The notes below the pieces were generated by a model that ran no database searches, was not told where the DNA came from, and saw only the letters and a program-made list of their open reading frames with translations. Made by a program: the position numbers and the translations under genes. DNA of 64,000 nt from Hymenobacter psoromatis (GTDB taxonomy: Bacteria > Bacteroidota > Bacteroidia > Cytophagales > Hymenobacteraceae), in NCBI RefSeq assembly GCF_020012125.1, contig NZ_JAIFAG010000001.1:1178001-1242000 (forward strand). Direction: 5' to 3'. Below, in pieces: positions 1 through 9,201 of the stretch; the stretch's first letter is position 1, and each line of letters opens with the position of its first letter.

Positions 1-2551
1 CCTCGTTCAGGTTGGCGAGTTGGCTAGGCGGCGTCTGCACGGCCACGGTGTAGTTCACGCCGTTCTGCGGGTTCAGCCACTGGTTAGGGTTGGTCTGGGT
101 GCTGCTGCTCAGGTTCACGAGCAGGTTGTTAGCAATGTCGCGCTGAGCCAGGCCCGCCTGCTGCGCCCGCACCCGGTCCACGTCGAGCCGCAGCTGGGGC
201 TGGTCAAAGGCTTGGTACACAAAGGCATCGACTACCCCCGAAATATTCTTAATGCGCTTATTAAGCTCGCCTGCTACTCGCTGGTTTACGGCCTTGTCGC
301 GGCCCGTCACCTGAATATCAATGGGGGCAGGCAAGCCAAAGTTTAGGGTTTGGTTCACGATGTCGGCCGGCTGAAAGAACACAATCAGGTCCGGAAACTG
401 CCGGTGCAACTGCCGGCGAATCTGGTCGATGTAGCCAGCCGTGGGGCCGTGGTTTTCCTTCATGCTCACCAGTATCTCGCCGTCGCCGGCCCCAATGGTC
501 GGGTTATCGCTCAGCAGCAAGTTGATGGGTACCACCGGCAAGCCAATATTATCCAGCACCAAATCCAGCTCCTTAGCCGGAATCACCTGCCGGATAACGC
601 CTTCTACCTGCCGGAAGCGCCGCTCCGTTTCCTCGACCCGCGTGCCGGTAGGCACCCGCACGTGCAGGCGCAGCTGGCCGGCATCCACGGTCGGGAAAAA
701 ATTCTCGCCAATCAACGGAAACAGCCCCAGCGAGCCCACGAACAGTACTACGAACGCACTCACTACCAGGCCCCGATGGCCCAGCGCCCAGGCCAGCGCC
801 CCAGCGTAGCCGTGCCGAAATTTCTCGAACCCATGCTCAAAGCCCTCGTGAATGCGCCACACCCAGGTCTTAGTAATGGCTTTGCCGGCCCGGCGCTCGT
901 CGTCGGTAATGCCCTGCTCGGCTTCTTCCTCAGCCGAGCCACTGGGATGCTCGCGCTCAAACTGCTCGCGGTGCAGGCGGGCCAAGTCGCGCTCGCCCTG
1001 CGTCACCTCGCGGCCGTTGCGGAAGTGCGCGCTCGGTACTTCTTCTTCGGCCTGGGCGTGGTAGATGGGCAATTCCTTGCGCAGCAAGTACATAACCATT
1101 GTGGGTACCAGCGTCCGGCTCAGGATATACGAGGCCAACATGGCAAAAATTACGGCCGTGGCCAGCGGCGCGAAGATGGCCGACGCTACCCCTCCCAGAA
1201 AGAACACCGGCACGAACACGATGCAAATCGAGAGGGTAGCCACCAGCGCGGGCGTCGCAATCTGCTGCGCGCCGTCCAGAATGCTACGCCGAAGCAGTTT
1301 TTTCTGGCCCATGTTGCGGTGAATATTCTCGATTTCCACCGTCGCATCGTCCACCAGAATGCCTACCGCTAGTGAGAGGCCGCCCAAGGTCATAATATTC
1401 AGGGTCTGACCCAGAATATTCATCACGATAATGCTGACCAGAATAGAAAGCGGAATGCTGATAGCAATAATCAGCGTGGAGCGCCACGAGCCCAGAAACA
1501 GCAGAATCATGAGCGCCGTGAGTGCCGCCGCAATGCTGGCCTCAATAATGACGCCCTTAATACTGGCCCGCACAAAAAACGACTGGTCAAACAACAGCTT
1601 GATATTCAGGCCGGGCGGCGCGTTAGCCTGAATATTAGGCAGCGCTTTTTTAATCTGGTCGATAACGGCCAGCGTGGAGGCCGCGCCACTCTTCAAAATA
1701 GGAATAATAGCCGTGCGCCGCCCATTCTGGCGCACGATATTTTGCTGCACTGCCGCGCCCTCGTGCACGAAAGCCACGTCGCGGATGTAAGTCGTCACGC
1801 CGTTTACCGTCTTGATGGGCAGGTCATTGAGCGTCGCTACGGCCTCGGGACTGGAATTCAGCTTCACGTCGTACTCGCGGGTGCCAATCTTGGCCGAGCC
1901 GGCCGGAATGATGATGTTCTGGCTCGTGAGAGTGTTTACCACATCGTCAGCGCTCAGGCCTTTGCCGGCCAGCTTCTGTGGGTCGAGGTCCACCATTATC
2001 TGCTTGGGCTTGCCGCCATTGGGCAGTAGCACCGAAGCCCCCTGCACCACCGCCAGCCCCGGCCGGATGAAGGCATTGGCCGCGTCGAAGAGGTCTGACT
2101 CACCCAGCGTTTCCGAACTGAGTGAAGTCTGCGCAATCGGCACGTTAGAAGCCGAGTAGCGGATGATAAGCGGCGGCGTAATGCCCGGCGGCAGCACTCG
2201 CAGCAGCGTCTGGCAAATGGCCGTGAGCTGCGCTACCCCCCCGTCGGGGTTGGTGCCGGGCTGAAAGAACACCTTTATCAGCCCGATGCCTTTTAGGCTC
2301 TGGCTCTCTTGGTGTTCCACGTTACTTACGGTTGTGGTAATGGCGCGCTCCACGGGCACCACCACGCGCTGATTCATCTCCTCGGGTGCAATGCCGGCAT
2401 ACGTCCACACGATGCCCACCACCGGAATCGGGATGTCGGGGAAGATGTCCACCGCCATGCGCTGAATCGTGAGAACCCCGCCAATGAGAATCAGCAGCGC
2501 CATCACCACGAAGGTGTAGGGCCGCGCCAGCGCTAGTCTTACTATCCACAT
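1..2551 (-). CDS. RND efflux transporter permease, 3' end outside window
   Basis: Inner membrane proton-driven efflux pump of the AcrB/HAE-like RND superfamily. The frame opens at the ATG at 2551 and runs 850 codons off the window edge, so the C-terminus is missing. The protein begins MWIVRLALARPYTFVVMALL, a typical first transmembrane helix, followed by the periplasmic porter segment with DIFPDIPIPVV. The RND core motif GILVDDATVEIENI lies near residue 395 in TM4, and the second half restarts with a helix and FPLIGENFFPTVD. A long charged linker (Glu/Arg rich) separates the two halves. Membrane fusion and outer membrane partners would be expected next to it but are not in view. Substrate cannot be told from sequence. 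The family assignment is firm; the sub-family is inference. Confidence 0.93.
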   Translation of the reverse strand, partial: MWIVRLALARPYTFVVMALLILIGGVLTIQRMAVDIFPDIPIPVVGIVWTYAGIAPEEMNQRVVVPVERAITTTVSNVEHQESQSLKGIGLIKVFFQPGTNPDGGVAQLTAICQTLLRVLPPGITPPLIIRYSASNVPIAQTSLSSETLGESDLFDAANAFIRPGLAVVQGASVLLPNGGKPKQIMVDLDPQKLAGKGLSADDVVNTLTSQNIIIPAGSAKIGTREYDVKLNSSPEAVATLNDLPIKTVNGVTTYIRDVAFVHEGAAVQQNIVRQNGRRTAIIPILKSGAASTLAVIDQIKKALPNIQANAPPGLNIKLLFDQSFFVRASIKGVIIEASIAAALTALMILLFLGSWRSTLIIAISIPLSILVSIIVMNILGQTLNIMTLGGLSLAVGILVDDATVEIENIHRNMGQKKLLRRSILDGAQQIATPALVATLSICIVFVPVFFLGGVASAIFAPLATAVIFAMLASYILSRTLVPTMVMYLLRKELPIYHAQAEEEVPSAHFRNGREVTQGERDLARLHREQFEREHPSGSAEEEAEQGITDDERRAGKAITKTWVWRIHEGFEHGFEKFRHGYAGALAWALGHRGLVVSAFVVLFVGSLGLFPLIGENFFPTVDAGQLRLHVRVPTGTRVEETERRFRQVEGVIRQVIPAKELDLVLDNIGLPVVPINLLLSDNPTIGAGDGEILVSMKENHGPTAGYIDQIRRQLHRQFPDLIVFFQPADIVNQTLNFGLPAPIDIQVTGRDKAVNQRVAGELNKRIKNISGVVDAFVYQAFDQPQLRLDVDRVRAQQAGLAQRDIANNLLVNLSSSTQTNPNQWLNPQNGVNYTVAVQTPPSQLANLNE

Positions 2552-2861
2552 ATTATATCACAAGCTATTGCCCGGCCTATGCTAGGCACATGCACTCAAT
2601 ATTGATTATCCAGCCGACTGCTCAGGCTGCGCTCCGTGCAAAAACCGTTTTACTTCAGAATGGTTGCACGCACGGAGCTTCAAAAGCAAATAGCTAAAGC
2701 CTTCATCGATAATTCATTATTGAAAATAAAACGGACCCCACCGCCATGTCATTCAGGCATAAGTAAGTAGGAGCTGCAAACCGTTGGGTAGGGCCACCAC
2801 TTATTCTTGGTTCACTCGTCGGGTGCGCGTCCGCGATGCCACGGCTGCGGTAGCCGCATCC
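2552..2861. other. intergenic region upstream of the RND pump
   Basis: About 310 bases with no gene. It should hold the promoter of the RND gene, but I cannot pick a convincing box. A hairpin with 9-bp arms GCTCCGTGC / GCACGGAGC (2631-2639 and 2670-2678) and further inner pairing (GTGCAA / TTGCAC) could be a structured leader; no known riboswitch is recognised. Confidence 0.4.
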
Positions 2862-2891
2862 AAAAAAGCCTCTCCCAGGCGGGAGAGGCTT
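2862..2891 (-). terminator. intrinsic terminator of the stress protein gene
   Basis: Perfect 11-bp stem AAGCCTCTCCC / GGGAGAGGCTT with a 4-base loop, followed on the minus strand by six T, 26 bases after the stop codon of the gene at 2918-3676. Confidence 0.85.
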
Positions 2892-2917
2892 TCCTCTAAG
2901 TAAAGGCTGTCAGCTAC

Positions 2918-3676
2918 TTAGTAGCGGTATACCTTGTCAGCATTGCTGTTCTTGAACTGCTCTTCAAAATACTGGGCATCCTCGGCGTTGCGGGGCTTTA
3001 CGCCCATCACAATACCACCGTTCTTGATACCCTGCTCGTACTCAGCAGCGTGCTCCTCGGGAATGCCCGAGCCTACCAGCGCGCCAACCAGACCGCCCGT
3101 GAGGCCACCCGCGCCGGCACCCGCCAAAGCGGCAGCCAGTGGGCCCGCGATAATCAGGCCCAAGCCCGGCAGAGCTACCGACGTGCCAATGGCCGCGATA
3201 GCACCGATTATGGCACCTGCCGTACCGCCGATGGCCGAGCCTACGCCGGCACCTTCCATTGCCTTGTCGCCCAGCTCGGTACGCTGCGCATCGTATTGGT
3301 CGTTGAACTGGCTCTTGCGCGTGTCATCCGACATCATCAGGTTCACGTCGTCTTTGCCGTAACCGCGCTCGTGTAGTGACTGGTACGCCTTCTCGGCGCT
3401 GCTACGGTCACGGAAAATACCGCTTGTAGTGCTACCCTCGCTGTAGCTGCCCGCAGTCGTAGACATGGGCGAGTTCGAAGTGGCGTCCATTGAGGTAGCA
3501 TCCGAAGAAGTCGAGCCGCCGCTGGCGCTGCTGTAGTCGGTGCCGGCCGCGTAGCTCGTACTCTCGTTGCTAAGGATACCGCTGTTGCCGAGGCCGGTGC
3601 CCGTGTTGCTGCTACCGTAGTTAGCGCCCGCGCCGGTGCCAGAATTCATCGGGTTATTCGCATCGTTGGTGTTCAT
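2918..3676 (-). CDS. general stress protein, YflT-like domain with glycine-zipper
   Basis: A 252-residue protein. Residues 1-80 are low-complexity Ser/Thr/Gly/Asn repeats. Residues 84-120 (SGIFRDRSSAEKAYQSLHER, then GYGKDDVNLMMSDD) resemble the general stress protein 17M / YflT domain, a small fold found in heat- and salt-induced proteins. Residues 140-205 are a Gly/Ala-rich hydrophobic stretch of glycine-zipper type, and the tail IKNGGIVMGVKPRN belongs to the same fold. Biochemical role is unknown; family members are induced by osmotic or oxidative stress. It stands alone with its own terminator. The start at 3676 is the first ATG of the frame. What it does in this organism is not shown by the sequence. 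Confidence 0.85.
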   Translation of the reverse strand: MNTNDANNPMNSGTGAGANYGSSNTGTGLGNSGILSNESTSYAAGTDYSSASGGSTSSDATSMDATSNSPMSTTAGSYSEGSTTSGIFRDRSSAEKAYQSLHERGYGKDDVNLMMSDDTRKSQFNDQYDAQRTELGDKAMEGAGVGSAIGGTAGAIIGAIAAIGTSVALPGLGLIIAGPLAAALAGAGAGGLTGGLVGALVGSGIPEEHAAEYEQGIKNGGIVMGVKPRNAEDAQYFEEQFKNSNADKVYRY

Positions 3677-3800
3677 CGGAAAAGGGGGAAAAGTTGAGCA
3701 AAATGAAGCCAGTACCGGAATGGTTAGCTTCTGCTGAGCTTAACGGGGTAGGGCTGGCGTGGGTTGCGCCAGCTTATGCTACCTAGCTGCGCAAAGGCCA

Positions 3801-3827
3801 AAAAAAGCCCCGGCTGGGCCGGGGCTT
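3801..3827 (-). terminator. intrinsic terminator
   Basis: Ten-bp stem AAGCCCCGGC / GCCGGGGCTT with a 3-base loop, followed by a T run on the minus strand. It lies 39 bases after the end of the small gene at 3866-4246. Confidence 0.8.
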
Positions 3828-3865
3828 CTGGTAAAAAAGGATGGGCCGCGGCGCGGCAGTTCGCC

Positions 3866-4246
3866 TCACAAGGCATAGTGGGCAAATTGTGCGTAGTTGG
3901 CCTCCTCCTGCCAGAACTCGCGGCAATCTTTTATCAGGTCCTTCAAAAACTGTTCATTTTGTTTCAAGCTGCGCCACTCGCCCATGCCCAGCCGCTCACA
4001 AAGCTTGTAAAAGTTATCGCCTTGTCCCTTCGAGCCTGGTACCCGCACCAAGCAACTAAGCAACGGCCGCCCCGCCGCGTGCTCTTCGGTAGAGATTTCG
4101 GCCAGAATCTCGTTCAGACGCGATTTTTCGTGCGAAATATCCAGGTTGAGGCCTAGCTCAGCTTCCTGCACCAAGGTGAGGTAGCTGACCGTGCCGGCCT
4201 GCTGACGGGCGTAGCGGATAAGATATTGGCGAAGGCGAGTAATCAT
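3866..4246 (-). CDS. small protein of unknown function
   Basis: 126 residues if started at the ATG at 4246 (MITRLRQYLIRYARQQ). The frame stays open for 70 further codons upstream, but that part is Arg/Trp-rich and looks non-coding, so I prefer the internal start. The protein is soluble and mostly helical, with the phrase GRPLLSCLVRVPGSKGQGDN in the middle, a pattern I associate with small winged-helix-like hypothetical proteins but cannot name. No signal peptide. It is a single-gene unit between the stress protein and proline dehydrogenase, closed by its own terminator. Function is unknown. Confidence 0.75.
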   Translation of the reverse strand: MITRLRQYLIRYARQQAGTVSYLTLVQEAELGLNLDISHEKSRLNEILAEISTEEHAAGRPLLSCLVRVPGSKGQGDNFYKLCERLGMGEWRSLKQNEQFLKDLIKDCREFWQEEANYAQFAHYAL

Positions 4247-4471
4247 AGAAAAAGCTAAGAATGAGCATGCGGGGCACCCACGCGGCCACGCCCCGGCTTT
4301 ATAGTTTACGAAGGATAGCGCAAAAGCGGTTTGCCAGCCGCCCCGGTGGGCTGCGAACGCGGCGCGCCGGCTGGTTCTCCCCCAAGGAAGAGACCAAAAA
4401 CCGCGCCGACGTTGCACCCTAACGCACGCGCTAGCCGAAAATTTTGCGCCCCTCACGCCCTACCCCCGGCC

Positions 4472-5668
4472 TTATCGCCGACGCAGCTCCTTCTGAATAA
4501 GCAAAAACTCGCGGCTGCTCTGGCCCGCGATGGCCGTGTTCTCGTTGGCGCGGCGCAGCAGGTAAGGCATCACGGCTTCTACAGGGCCGTAAGGCACGTA
4601 TTTGGCGGTGTGGTAGCCGGCGTGGGCCAGGTTATAGCTCAGATTGTCGCTCATGCCATAGAGCTGCGCGAACCACACCCGCTCGTCCTGGGGGGGTAGG
4701 CCGGCCTGGGCCATGAGCTGGGTGAGCAGCAGTGAGCTAGCTTCATTGTGGGTACCCGCGCACAGGCTGATGCGGTCCACATGCTGCACGCAGTAGCGCA
4801 GGGCCTCGTCGTAGAGGTCGTCGGTGGCCTGCTTGCTGGGGTTGATGGGGGTAGCGAGGCCGCGCTGCCGGGCCACGCGGGCCTCCTTCTCCATGTAGGC
4901 CCCGCGCACCAGCTTCACGCCCAGGTAGTAGGCTTGGCCGGCGCGCTGGTGGGCGGCTTGCAGGGCCTCCAGGCGGTCGTGGCGGTAAAGTTGGTACGTG
5001 TTCCAGACGATGGCGCGCTCCTGGTTGTACTGGCGCATCATGGCCTCGGCCAGGTCGTCGATGGTTTGCTGAAACCAGCTTTCCTCGGCGTCCACGAACA
5101 GGCGCACGCCGTGCTGGTGGGCACTGGCACAGAGTGCGTCGAGCCGCGCCTGGCCGCGCTCGAAAGCCGCCTGCTCGGCGGCGCTGAGGGTGGTGCCGGC
5201 CTGCGTTTTTTCCAGCAAGATGGTGGGCATAAGGCCCGTCACCTTAAACACCGAAAACGGAATATTAGGCGTGGTGGCGGCCAGCGCAATGGTAGCCAGA
5301 ATCTCGTCGCGGGTGCGGTCAAAGCTGCGGTCGTCGCCCGCGCCCTCCACCGAATAGTCTAGGATGGTGCCGATGCGGTAGCGGCCCAGCTCGGCAATTA
5401 CCGGCTTGCACTCCTGGATAGTTTCGCCGCCGCAAAACTGCTTGAAAATACTGTGCTTGATGAGAAACTTGGTGCCCGGAAAGCCAATTTTCAGGGCCGA
5501 CTGCATGAGGCCGCTGCCCATTTTGACCAGGCCGCCGTTGTTCATGGCCGCAAACAGGGCATACATCTGGCGCAACTCGCCGTCTGTCTTCGCCTCGAAG
5601 GCAATGCGGGTGTCTTCGAAGGAGATAGGGGCTGCGGGCGGCGCGGGCACGGCGGAAGTAGCAGACAT
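4472..5668 (-). CDS. putA: proline dehydrogenase
   Basis: Monofunctional FAD-dependent proline dehydrogenase of 398 residues, oxidising proline to pyrroline-5-carboxylate at the inner face of the membrane. Family signatures are all present: LFVDAEESWFQ, YYLGVKLVRGAYMEKEA, CAGTHNEASS, QLYGMSDNLSYNL, and the C-terminal YVPYGPVEAVMPYLLRRANE, which lines the substrate and FAD pocket. The ATG at 5668 (MSATSAVPAPPAAP) is chosen; 48 more upstream codons are open but atypical, and a CCCTACCCCC tract sits there. It is divergently transcribed from the DAHP synthase gene with a 178-base shared spacer. The pyrroline-5-carboxylate dehydrogenase half of bifunctional PutA is absent, as is usual in Bacteroidota. 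The symbol is by function. Confidence 0.93.
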   Translation of the reverse strand: MSATSAVPAPPAAPISFEDTRIAFEAKTDGELRQMYALFAAMNNGGLVKMGSGLMQSALKIGFPGTKFLIKHSIFKQFCGGETIQECKPVIAELGRYRIGTILDYSVEGAGDDRSFDRTRDEILATIALAATTPNIPFSVFKVTGLMPTILLEKTQAGTTLSAAEQAAFERGQARLDALCASAHQHGVRLFVDAEESWFQQTIDDLAEAMMRQYNQERAIVWNTYQLYRHDRLEALQAAHQRAGQAYYLGVKLVRGAYMEKEARVARQRGLATPINPSKQATDDLYDEALRYCVQHVDRISLCAGTHNEASSLLLTQLMAQAGLPPQDERVWFAQLYGMSDNLSYNLAHAGYHTAKYVPYGPVEAVMPYLLRRANENTAIAGQSSREFLLIQKELRRR

Positions 5669-5846
5669 AAAAACGGACGGGCGGGTGAGGGGAGACGAAG
5701 GGGGTAGGGCGAAGATAACGCGCTCCGGTAAAACCGCGTTCGGGGGGTAGAGGTTACTTTTAGGTCCTAAAATGGCGCGGGCTCGGTGAGTTCGCGCCCC
5801 AAACCGACTCACACGCGGCCTCTAGCGAGCCCGCGCTACCCCTCGC

Positions 5847-6980
5847 ATGGAACCCGCTACCGCTGCTACCCCTACCTATTTCACCCGCCTGCTGGCGGCC
5901 AAAGGCCAGCCCATCATCATCGCCGGCCCCTGCTCGGCCGAGTCGGAGGAGCAGGTCCTGACCGTGGCCCGCGCCCTGAAGGCCGCTGGCCAGGCCGATA
6001 TGTACCGCGCTGGCATCTGGAAGCCGCGCACCAAGCCCGGCGGCTTTGAGGGCCGCGGCACCGCCGCGCTGCCCTGGCTGCAAGCCGCCCGTCAGGAAAC
6101 GGGCCTGCCGATGTGCATCGAAGTGGCTACCCCCAAGCACGTGGAGGAGGCCCTGAAGCACGACATCGACGTGCTCTGGATTGGGGCGCGCACCACCGTT
6201 AACCCCTTCGCCGTGCAGGAGCTGGCCGACGCGCTGGCCGGCACCGGCAAGCCCGTGATGGTGAAGAATCCCGTCAACCCCGACCTGGCGCTTTGGATTG
6301 GGGCGCTGGAGCGGCTGGAGCGGGCCGGTATCACCGATTTGGCAGCTATCCACCGGGGGTTCAGCACGTTTGCGCCCTCGCGCTACCGCAATGAGCCCAC
6401 CTGGGCCATCCCCATTGAGCTGAAAACGCGCTACCCTAAACTGCCGCTCCTCAACGACCCCAGCCACATTGGCGGCCGGCGCGATTTGCTGCTGCCCATC
6501 GCCCAAAAGGCCCTCGACCTCGACTACGACGGCCTCATTATCGAAACCCACCCCGACCCCGACCACGCCCTAAGCGATGCCGCCCAACAGGTGACGCCCG
6601 CCCGGTTGCAGGAGATTTTGAGCGAGCTGAAGTACCGCTACCGCAGCTCCGACAACGCCGACTACCGCAACAAGGCCGAGGAGCTGCGCCAGAAAATGGA
6701 CACTGCCGACCACGAAATCCTCGAAATGCTGGCCCGGCGCATGGCCCTTATCCAGGAGCTGGCCGAGTATAAGAAGGAGAATAACGTGAAGATTCTGCAG
6801 CTCGAACGCTGGCAGGAAATTTTCAAAACCCGCCCCGAGTGGGGCAAAAAGCTGAATATCGACGAGCACTTCGTGGGCGAGCTCTACAAGCTCATCCACA
6901 TCGAAAGCATTCGCCGCCAGACCGAAGTGCTCAACGGCCGCCCCGTGGACGGGCCGGTGAACCTGGGACCGGGGCTCTAG
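5847..6980 (+). CDS. bifunctional DAHP synthase / chorismate mutase
   Basis: 377 residues. Residues 15-255 form a KDOP-synthase-like (AroG beta type) DAHP synthase: AGPCSAESEEQ, MYRAGIWKPRTKPGGFEG, WIGARTTVNPFAVQELADAL, MVKNPVNPD and HRGFSTF, with NDPSHIGGRRDLLLP. It condenses phosphoenolpyruvate with erythrose-4-phosphate. Residues 265-355 form an AroQ-type chorismate mutase helix bundle (EELRQKMDTADHEILEMLAR, then RMALIQELAEYKKENN), which converts chorismate to prephenate and probably makes the first step feedback-sensitive. This fusion is standard in Bacteroidota. With aroB and aroA downstream on the same strand it forms a shikimate cluster, although two opposite-strand lipoprotein genes lie between it and aroB, so it is not one operon. 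Confidence 0.95.
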   Translation: MEPATAATPTYFTRLLAAKGQPIIIAGPCSAESEEQVLTVARALKAAGQADMYRAGIWKPRTKPGGFEGRGTAALPWLQAARQETGLPMCIEVATPKHVEEALKHDIDVLWIGARTTVNPFAVQELADALAGTGKPVMVKNPVNPDLALWIGALERLERAGITDLAAIHRGFSTFAPSRYRNEPTWAIPIELKTRYPKLPLLNDPSHIGGRRDLLLPIAQKALDLDYDGLIIETHPDPDHALSDAAQQVTPARLQEILSELKYRYRSSDNADYRNKAEELRQKMDTADHEILEMLARRMALIQELAEYKKENNVKILQLERWQEIFKTRPEWGKKLNIDEHFVGELYKLIHIESIRRQTEVLNGRPVDGPVNLGPGL

Positions 6981-6994
6981 GTGGGGGTAGGGCG

Positions 6995-7396
6995 CTACTG
7001 GCGCTGGTAGGTGTAGGCGGGGCCATCGACCGCCACGCACTGCGTGATGCTGAGCGTGTTGCTTTGTATTCCGTAAACGCCGCTGGGGCCAACGCCGCCC
7101 ATCGTCGTGGTGAGTTGCAGGTAGGGCTCCACCGGGCCGCCGGTGCAAGCTGAGCCCGTGGTAATAACGTAGGTACCCTGGGCGGCCAAGCGGCCGTCGC
7201 GCGTCAGGCGGAATTACTGGTCGCTACTCAGGATAAGAATTTCTACGACTTTGGGGTCGTAGGCACAGTAGCACATCATATTGGTTAGCCGCCAGCTACC
7301 CGCTAGCCCATCAGCGGGCGCGGGCGAGTCACTATCGTGGCGGCAACTGCCGAGGCTGGCGGCTAGTAAGAGGCTGGCGTAGAGTAGCTTATTCAT
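6995..7396 (-). pseudogene. small lipoprotein gene broken by an in-frame TAA
   Basis: The frame starts at the ATG at 7396 with a lipoprotein signal (MNKLLYASLLLAASLGSC, lipobox cysteine 18), and continues GLAGSWRLTNMMCYCAYDPK to ILILSSDQ, then meets TAA at 7214-7216. The same frame continues without another stop for 72 codons (FRLTRDGRL, AAQGTYVITTGSACTGG, NTLSITQC) to 6995. The two halves read together as one lipocalin-like secreted protein of about 133 residues; a single C-to-T change from CAA (Gln) gives the stop. Alternatives are a sequencing error or a truncated 60-residue product. The neighbouring gene at 7423 has a similar lipoprotein start and may be a distant paralogue. Function is unknown. 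Confidence 0.75.
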
Positions 7397-7422
7397 AAAA
7401 AGAGGGGGGGTAGAGACGGTAG

Positions 7423-7914
7423 TTATTCGGCAACCCAGTGGTACGTCTCATATGCCCCACCATCCCCGCAGGCCGCTTCGCCAGTGATGTAGAGCCCCTG
7501 CTGACCGTTTTGCTGGACCAGAGAGTAAGTTCTGCGTTCGTTGTTAGGTAGCTTTTCCTCGTTGGTGGAGTACGTGATAATGGGAAAGCTCTTCTGGCTG
7601 GTGCCGCAGAGCGGCAAGGTGCCCATCGAAAGCTGGTAGGTGGTGCGGTAGTCGGGCTGGCTGCCTTGATGCAGCAATAGGCCGGTGCGGCGCAGCAGCA
7701 GCTGCCCACCTGCACCAAATACCAGCTGGCGGCGGTAGCCCTCGGTGCTAGGGTCACGTTTGCCGGATTGGTAGCCTGTGTAGTCCCATTCCCAGTGCCC
7801 GGTACCCAGCGCCAATTCGTCGTAGTTGGCGGGCCGAATGTCGGCGTCGTGCTGGCAGCCGGCTGCCAGCTGCGACGTAGCCAGCAGGGCCGCATAGAGC
7901 AAAAGTCTGTTCAT
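7423..7914 (-). CDS. small lipoprotein of unknown function
   Basis: 163 residues with a signal peptide and lipobox (MNRLLLYAALLATSQLAAGC, Cys20). The mature part begins QHDADIRPANYDELALGTGH and has alternating beta-like segments (GHWEWDYTGYQ, GYRRQLVFGAGGQLLLRRTG, GQQGLYITGEAACGDGG), suggesting a small beta-barrel or lipocalin-like fold. It lies 26 bases upstream of the broken lipoprotein gene and probably shares its transcript. Both read against the flanking aromatic-amino-acid genes. No function can be assigned. Confidence 0.75.
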   Translation of the reverse strand: MNRLLLYAALLATSQLAAGCQHDADIRPANYDELALGTGHWEWDYTGYQSGKRDPSTEGYRRQLVFGAGGQLLLRRTGLLLHQGSQPDYRTTYQLSMGTLPLCGTSQKSFPIITYSTNEEKLPNNERRTYSLVQQNGQQGLYITGEAACGDGGAYETYHWVAE

Positions 7915-8069
7915 AAGAAACCGGGAGAAGGCAAGGAGCGCACGGGATACTTATTAACAGAGCGCCGCCGGCCGAAAATCGTTGCACGGCGCACCACCAA
8001 AAATGCTTGGGCCGGCCCGCTGTTTATTTGCACCTGCTTACTGTTTAGCTCACCCGCGCCGTTTTTGCC

Positions 8070-9113
8070 TTGAACAACCCGCCTATCATTGGCCCTGCGG
8101 CCCTGCCCGCCCTGGCCGAGCTGCTGCGCCAAACGCCGCCGAGCCGCCTATTTGTGCTGGCCGATGCCAACACGGCCCGCGACTGCTACCCCCGCCTACG
8201 CCCCCACCTGCCGGCGCACGAGCTGCTGACCATCGCGGCCGGCGAAGCGCATAAAACGCTGGCTACTTGCACGGAAGTATGGGCCTGGCTAACGGCACAC
8301 CACGCCGACCGCCACGCCCTGCTGCTATGCCTGGGCGGGGGGGTAGTGACGGACCTGGGTGGCTTCTGCGCCGCCACTTACAAGCGCGGCCTGCGCTGCG
8401 TGGGCGTGCCCACCACCCTGCTGGCCCAGGTCGATGCGGCCGTGGGCGGCAAAACGGGCGTTGATTTTCAGGGTTTTAAGAACCACATCGGCGTGTTTCA
8501 GGAGCCGGAAGCAGTGTTTATGGAGCCCGCCTTTTTGGCCACGCTGCCGCCCGGCGAGCTGCGCTCGGGCTACGCTGAGGTTATCAAGCACGCGCTAATT
8601 GCCGACGCGGCGGCTTTTACTGGCTTGCGTGGCCTGCGCGTGGCCGCCGTGCCCGATTGGACGCCTGTCATCCGCCATTCGGTGGCCATTAAAGAGGCCA
8701 TTGTGGCCCAGGACCCGCACGAAAGCGGCCCGCGCAAGCTGCTCAACTTTGGCCACACCGTGGGCCATGCCCTCGAAAGCTACCTGCTGGCCCGGCCCGG
8801 CCGCGCCGTGCGCCACGGCGAAGCCGTGGCGGCGGGCATGGTCTGCGAAAGCTGGCTCTCGGCCCAGCGCGGCTTGCTCGCAGCCGCCGAGCTGGCCCAG
8901 GTAGAAGAGGTGGTTAACTCATCGTTTGAAAGGCTGCAATTTGCTGAGGACGAGCTGGCTGATATTGCCGCTTACGCGCTGCACGATAAGAAAAACCGGG
9001 GCGACGAGATTAAGTGCACGCTGCTGCGCGGGTTGGGCCACGGCATTTTCGACCAGGCCGTGACCGTGGCGGATGTGGCCGCGTCGTTGCGGGCGTATCG
9101 GAATGTAATGTAA
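8070..9113 (+). CDS. aroB: 3-dehydroquinate synthase
   Basis: 347 residues; converts DAHP to 3-dehydroquinate, second step of the shikimate pathway, using NAD and a divalent metal. The sequence shows the NAD-binding LCLGGGVVTDLGGFCAATYK, the substrate loop PTTLLAQVDAAVGGKTGV, NHIGVFQEP, the metal-ligand region GYAEVIKHALI and LNFGHTVGHALE with the zinc histidines, plus the lysine-rich DKKNRGDEI. The first usable start is TTG at 8070 (LNNPPIIGPAALPALAELL); no ATG is available upstream in frame. The length fits the family. It lies 88 bases upstream of aroA on the same strand. Confidence 0.95.
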   Translation: MNNPPIIGPAALPALAELLRQTPPSRLFVLADANTARDCYPRLRPHLPAHELLTIAAGEAHKTLATCTEVWAWLTAHHADRHALLLCLGGGVVTDLGGFCAATYKRGLRCVGVPTTLLAQVDAAVGGKTGVDFQGFKNHIGVFQEPEAVFMEPAFLATLPPGELRSGYAEVIKHALIADAAAFTGLRGLRVAAVPDWTPVIRHSVAIKEAIVAQDPHESGPRKLLNFGHTVGHALESYLLARPGRAVRHGEAVAAGMVCESWLSAQRGLLAAAELAQVEEVVNSSFERLQFAEDELADIAAYALHDKKNRGDEIKCTLLRGLGHGIFDQAVTVADVAASLRAYRNVM

Positions 9114-9201
9114 GCTTCAGCGTGCCGCAAGTAGTTAAAAAATAACTAATTAGTAGAAATATTTTATAATCCGGCAAGCTAAAGCTTCCCGCACTTTTGC
9201 C

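Noticed and set aside
350..1372. Plus-strand open frames over the first 2.5 kb
   Set aside because: All are shadows of the minus-strand RND transporter, whose frame is open to the window edge and carries the RND motifs.
4247..4456. N-terminal extension of the small unknown protein
   Set aside because: Arg/Trp-rich non-coding-like sequence; the internal ATG starts a coherent protein.
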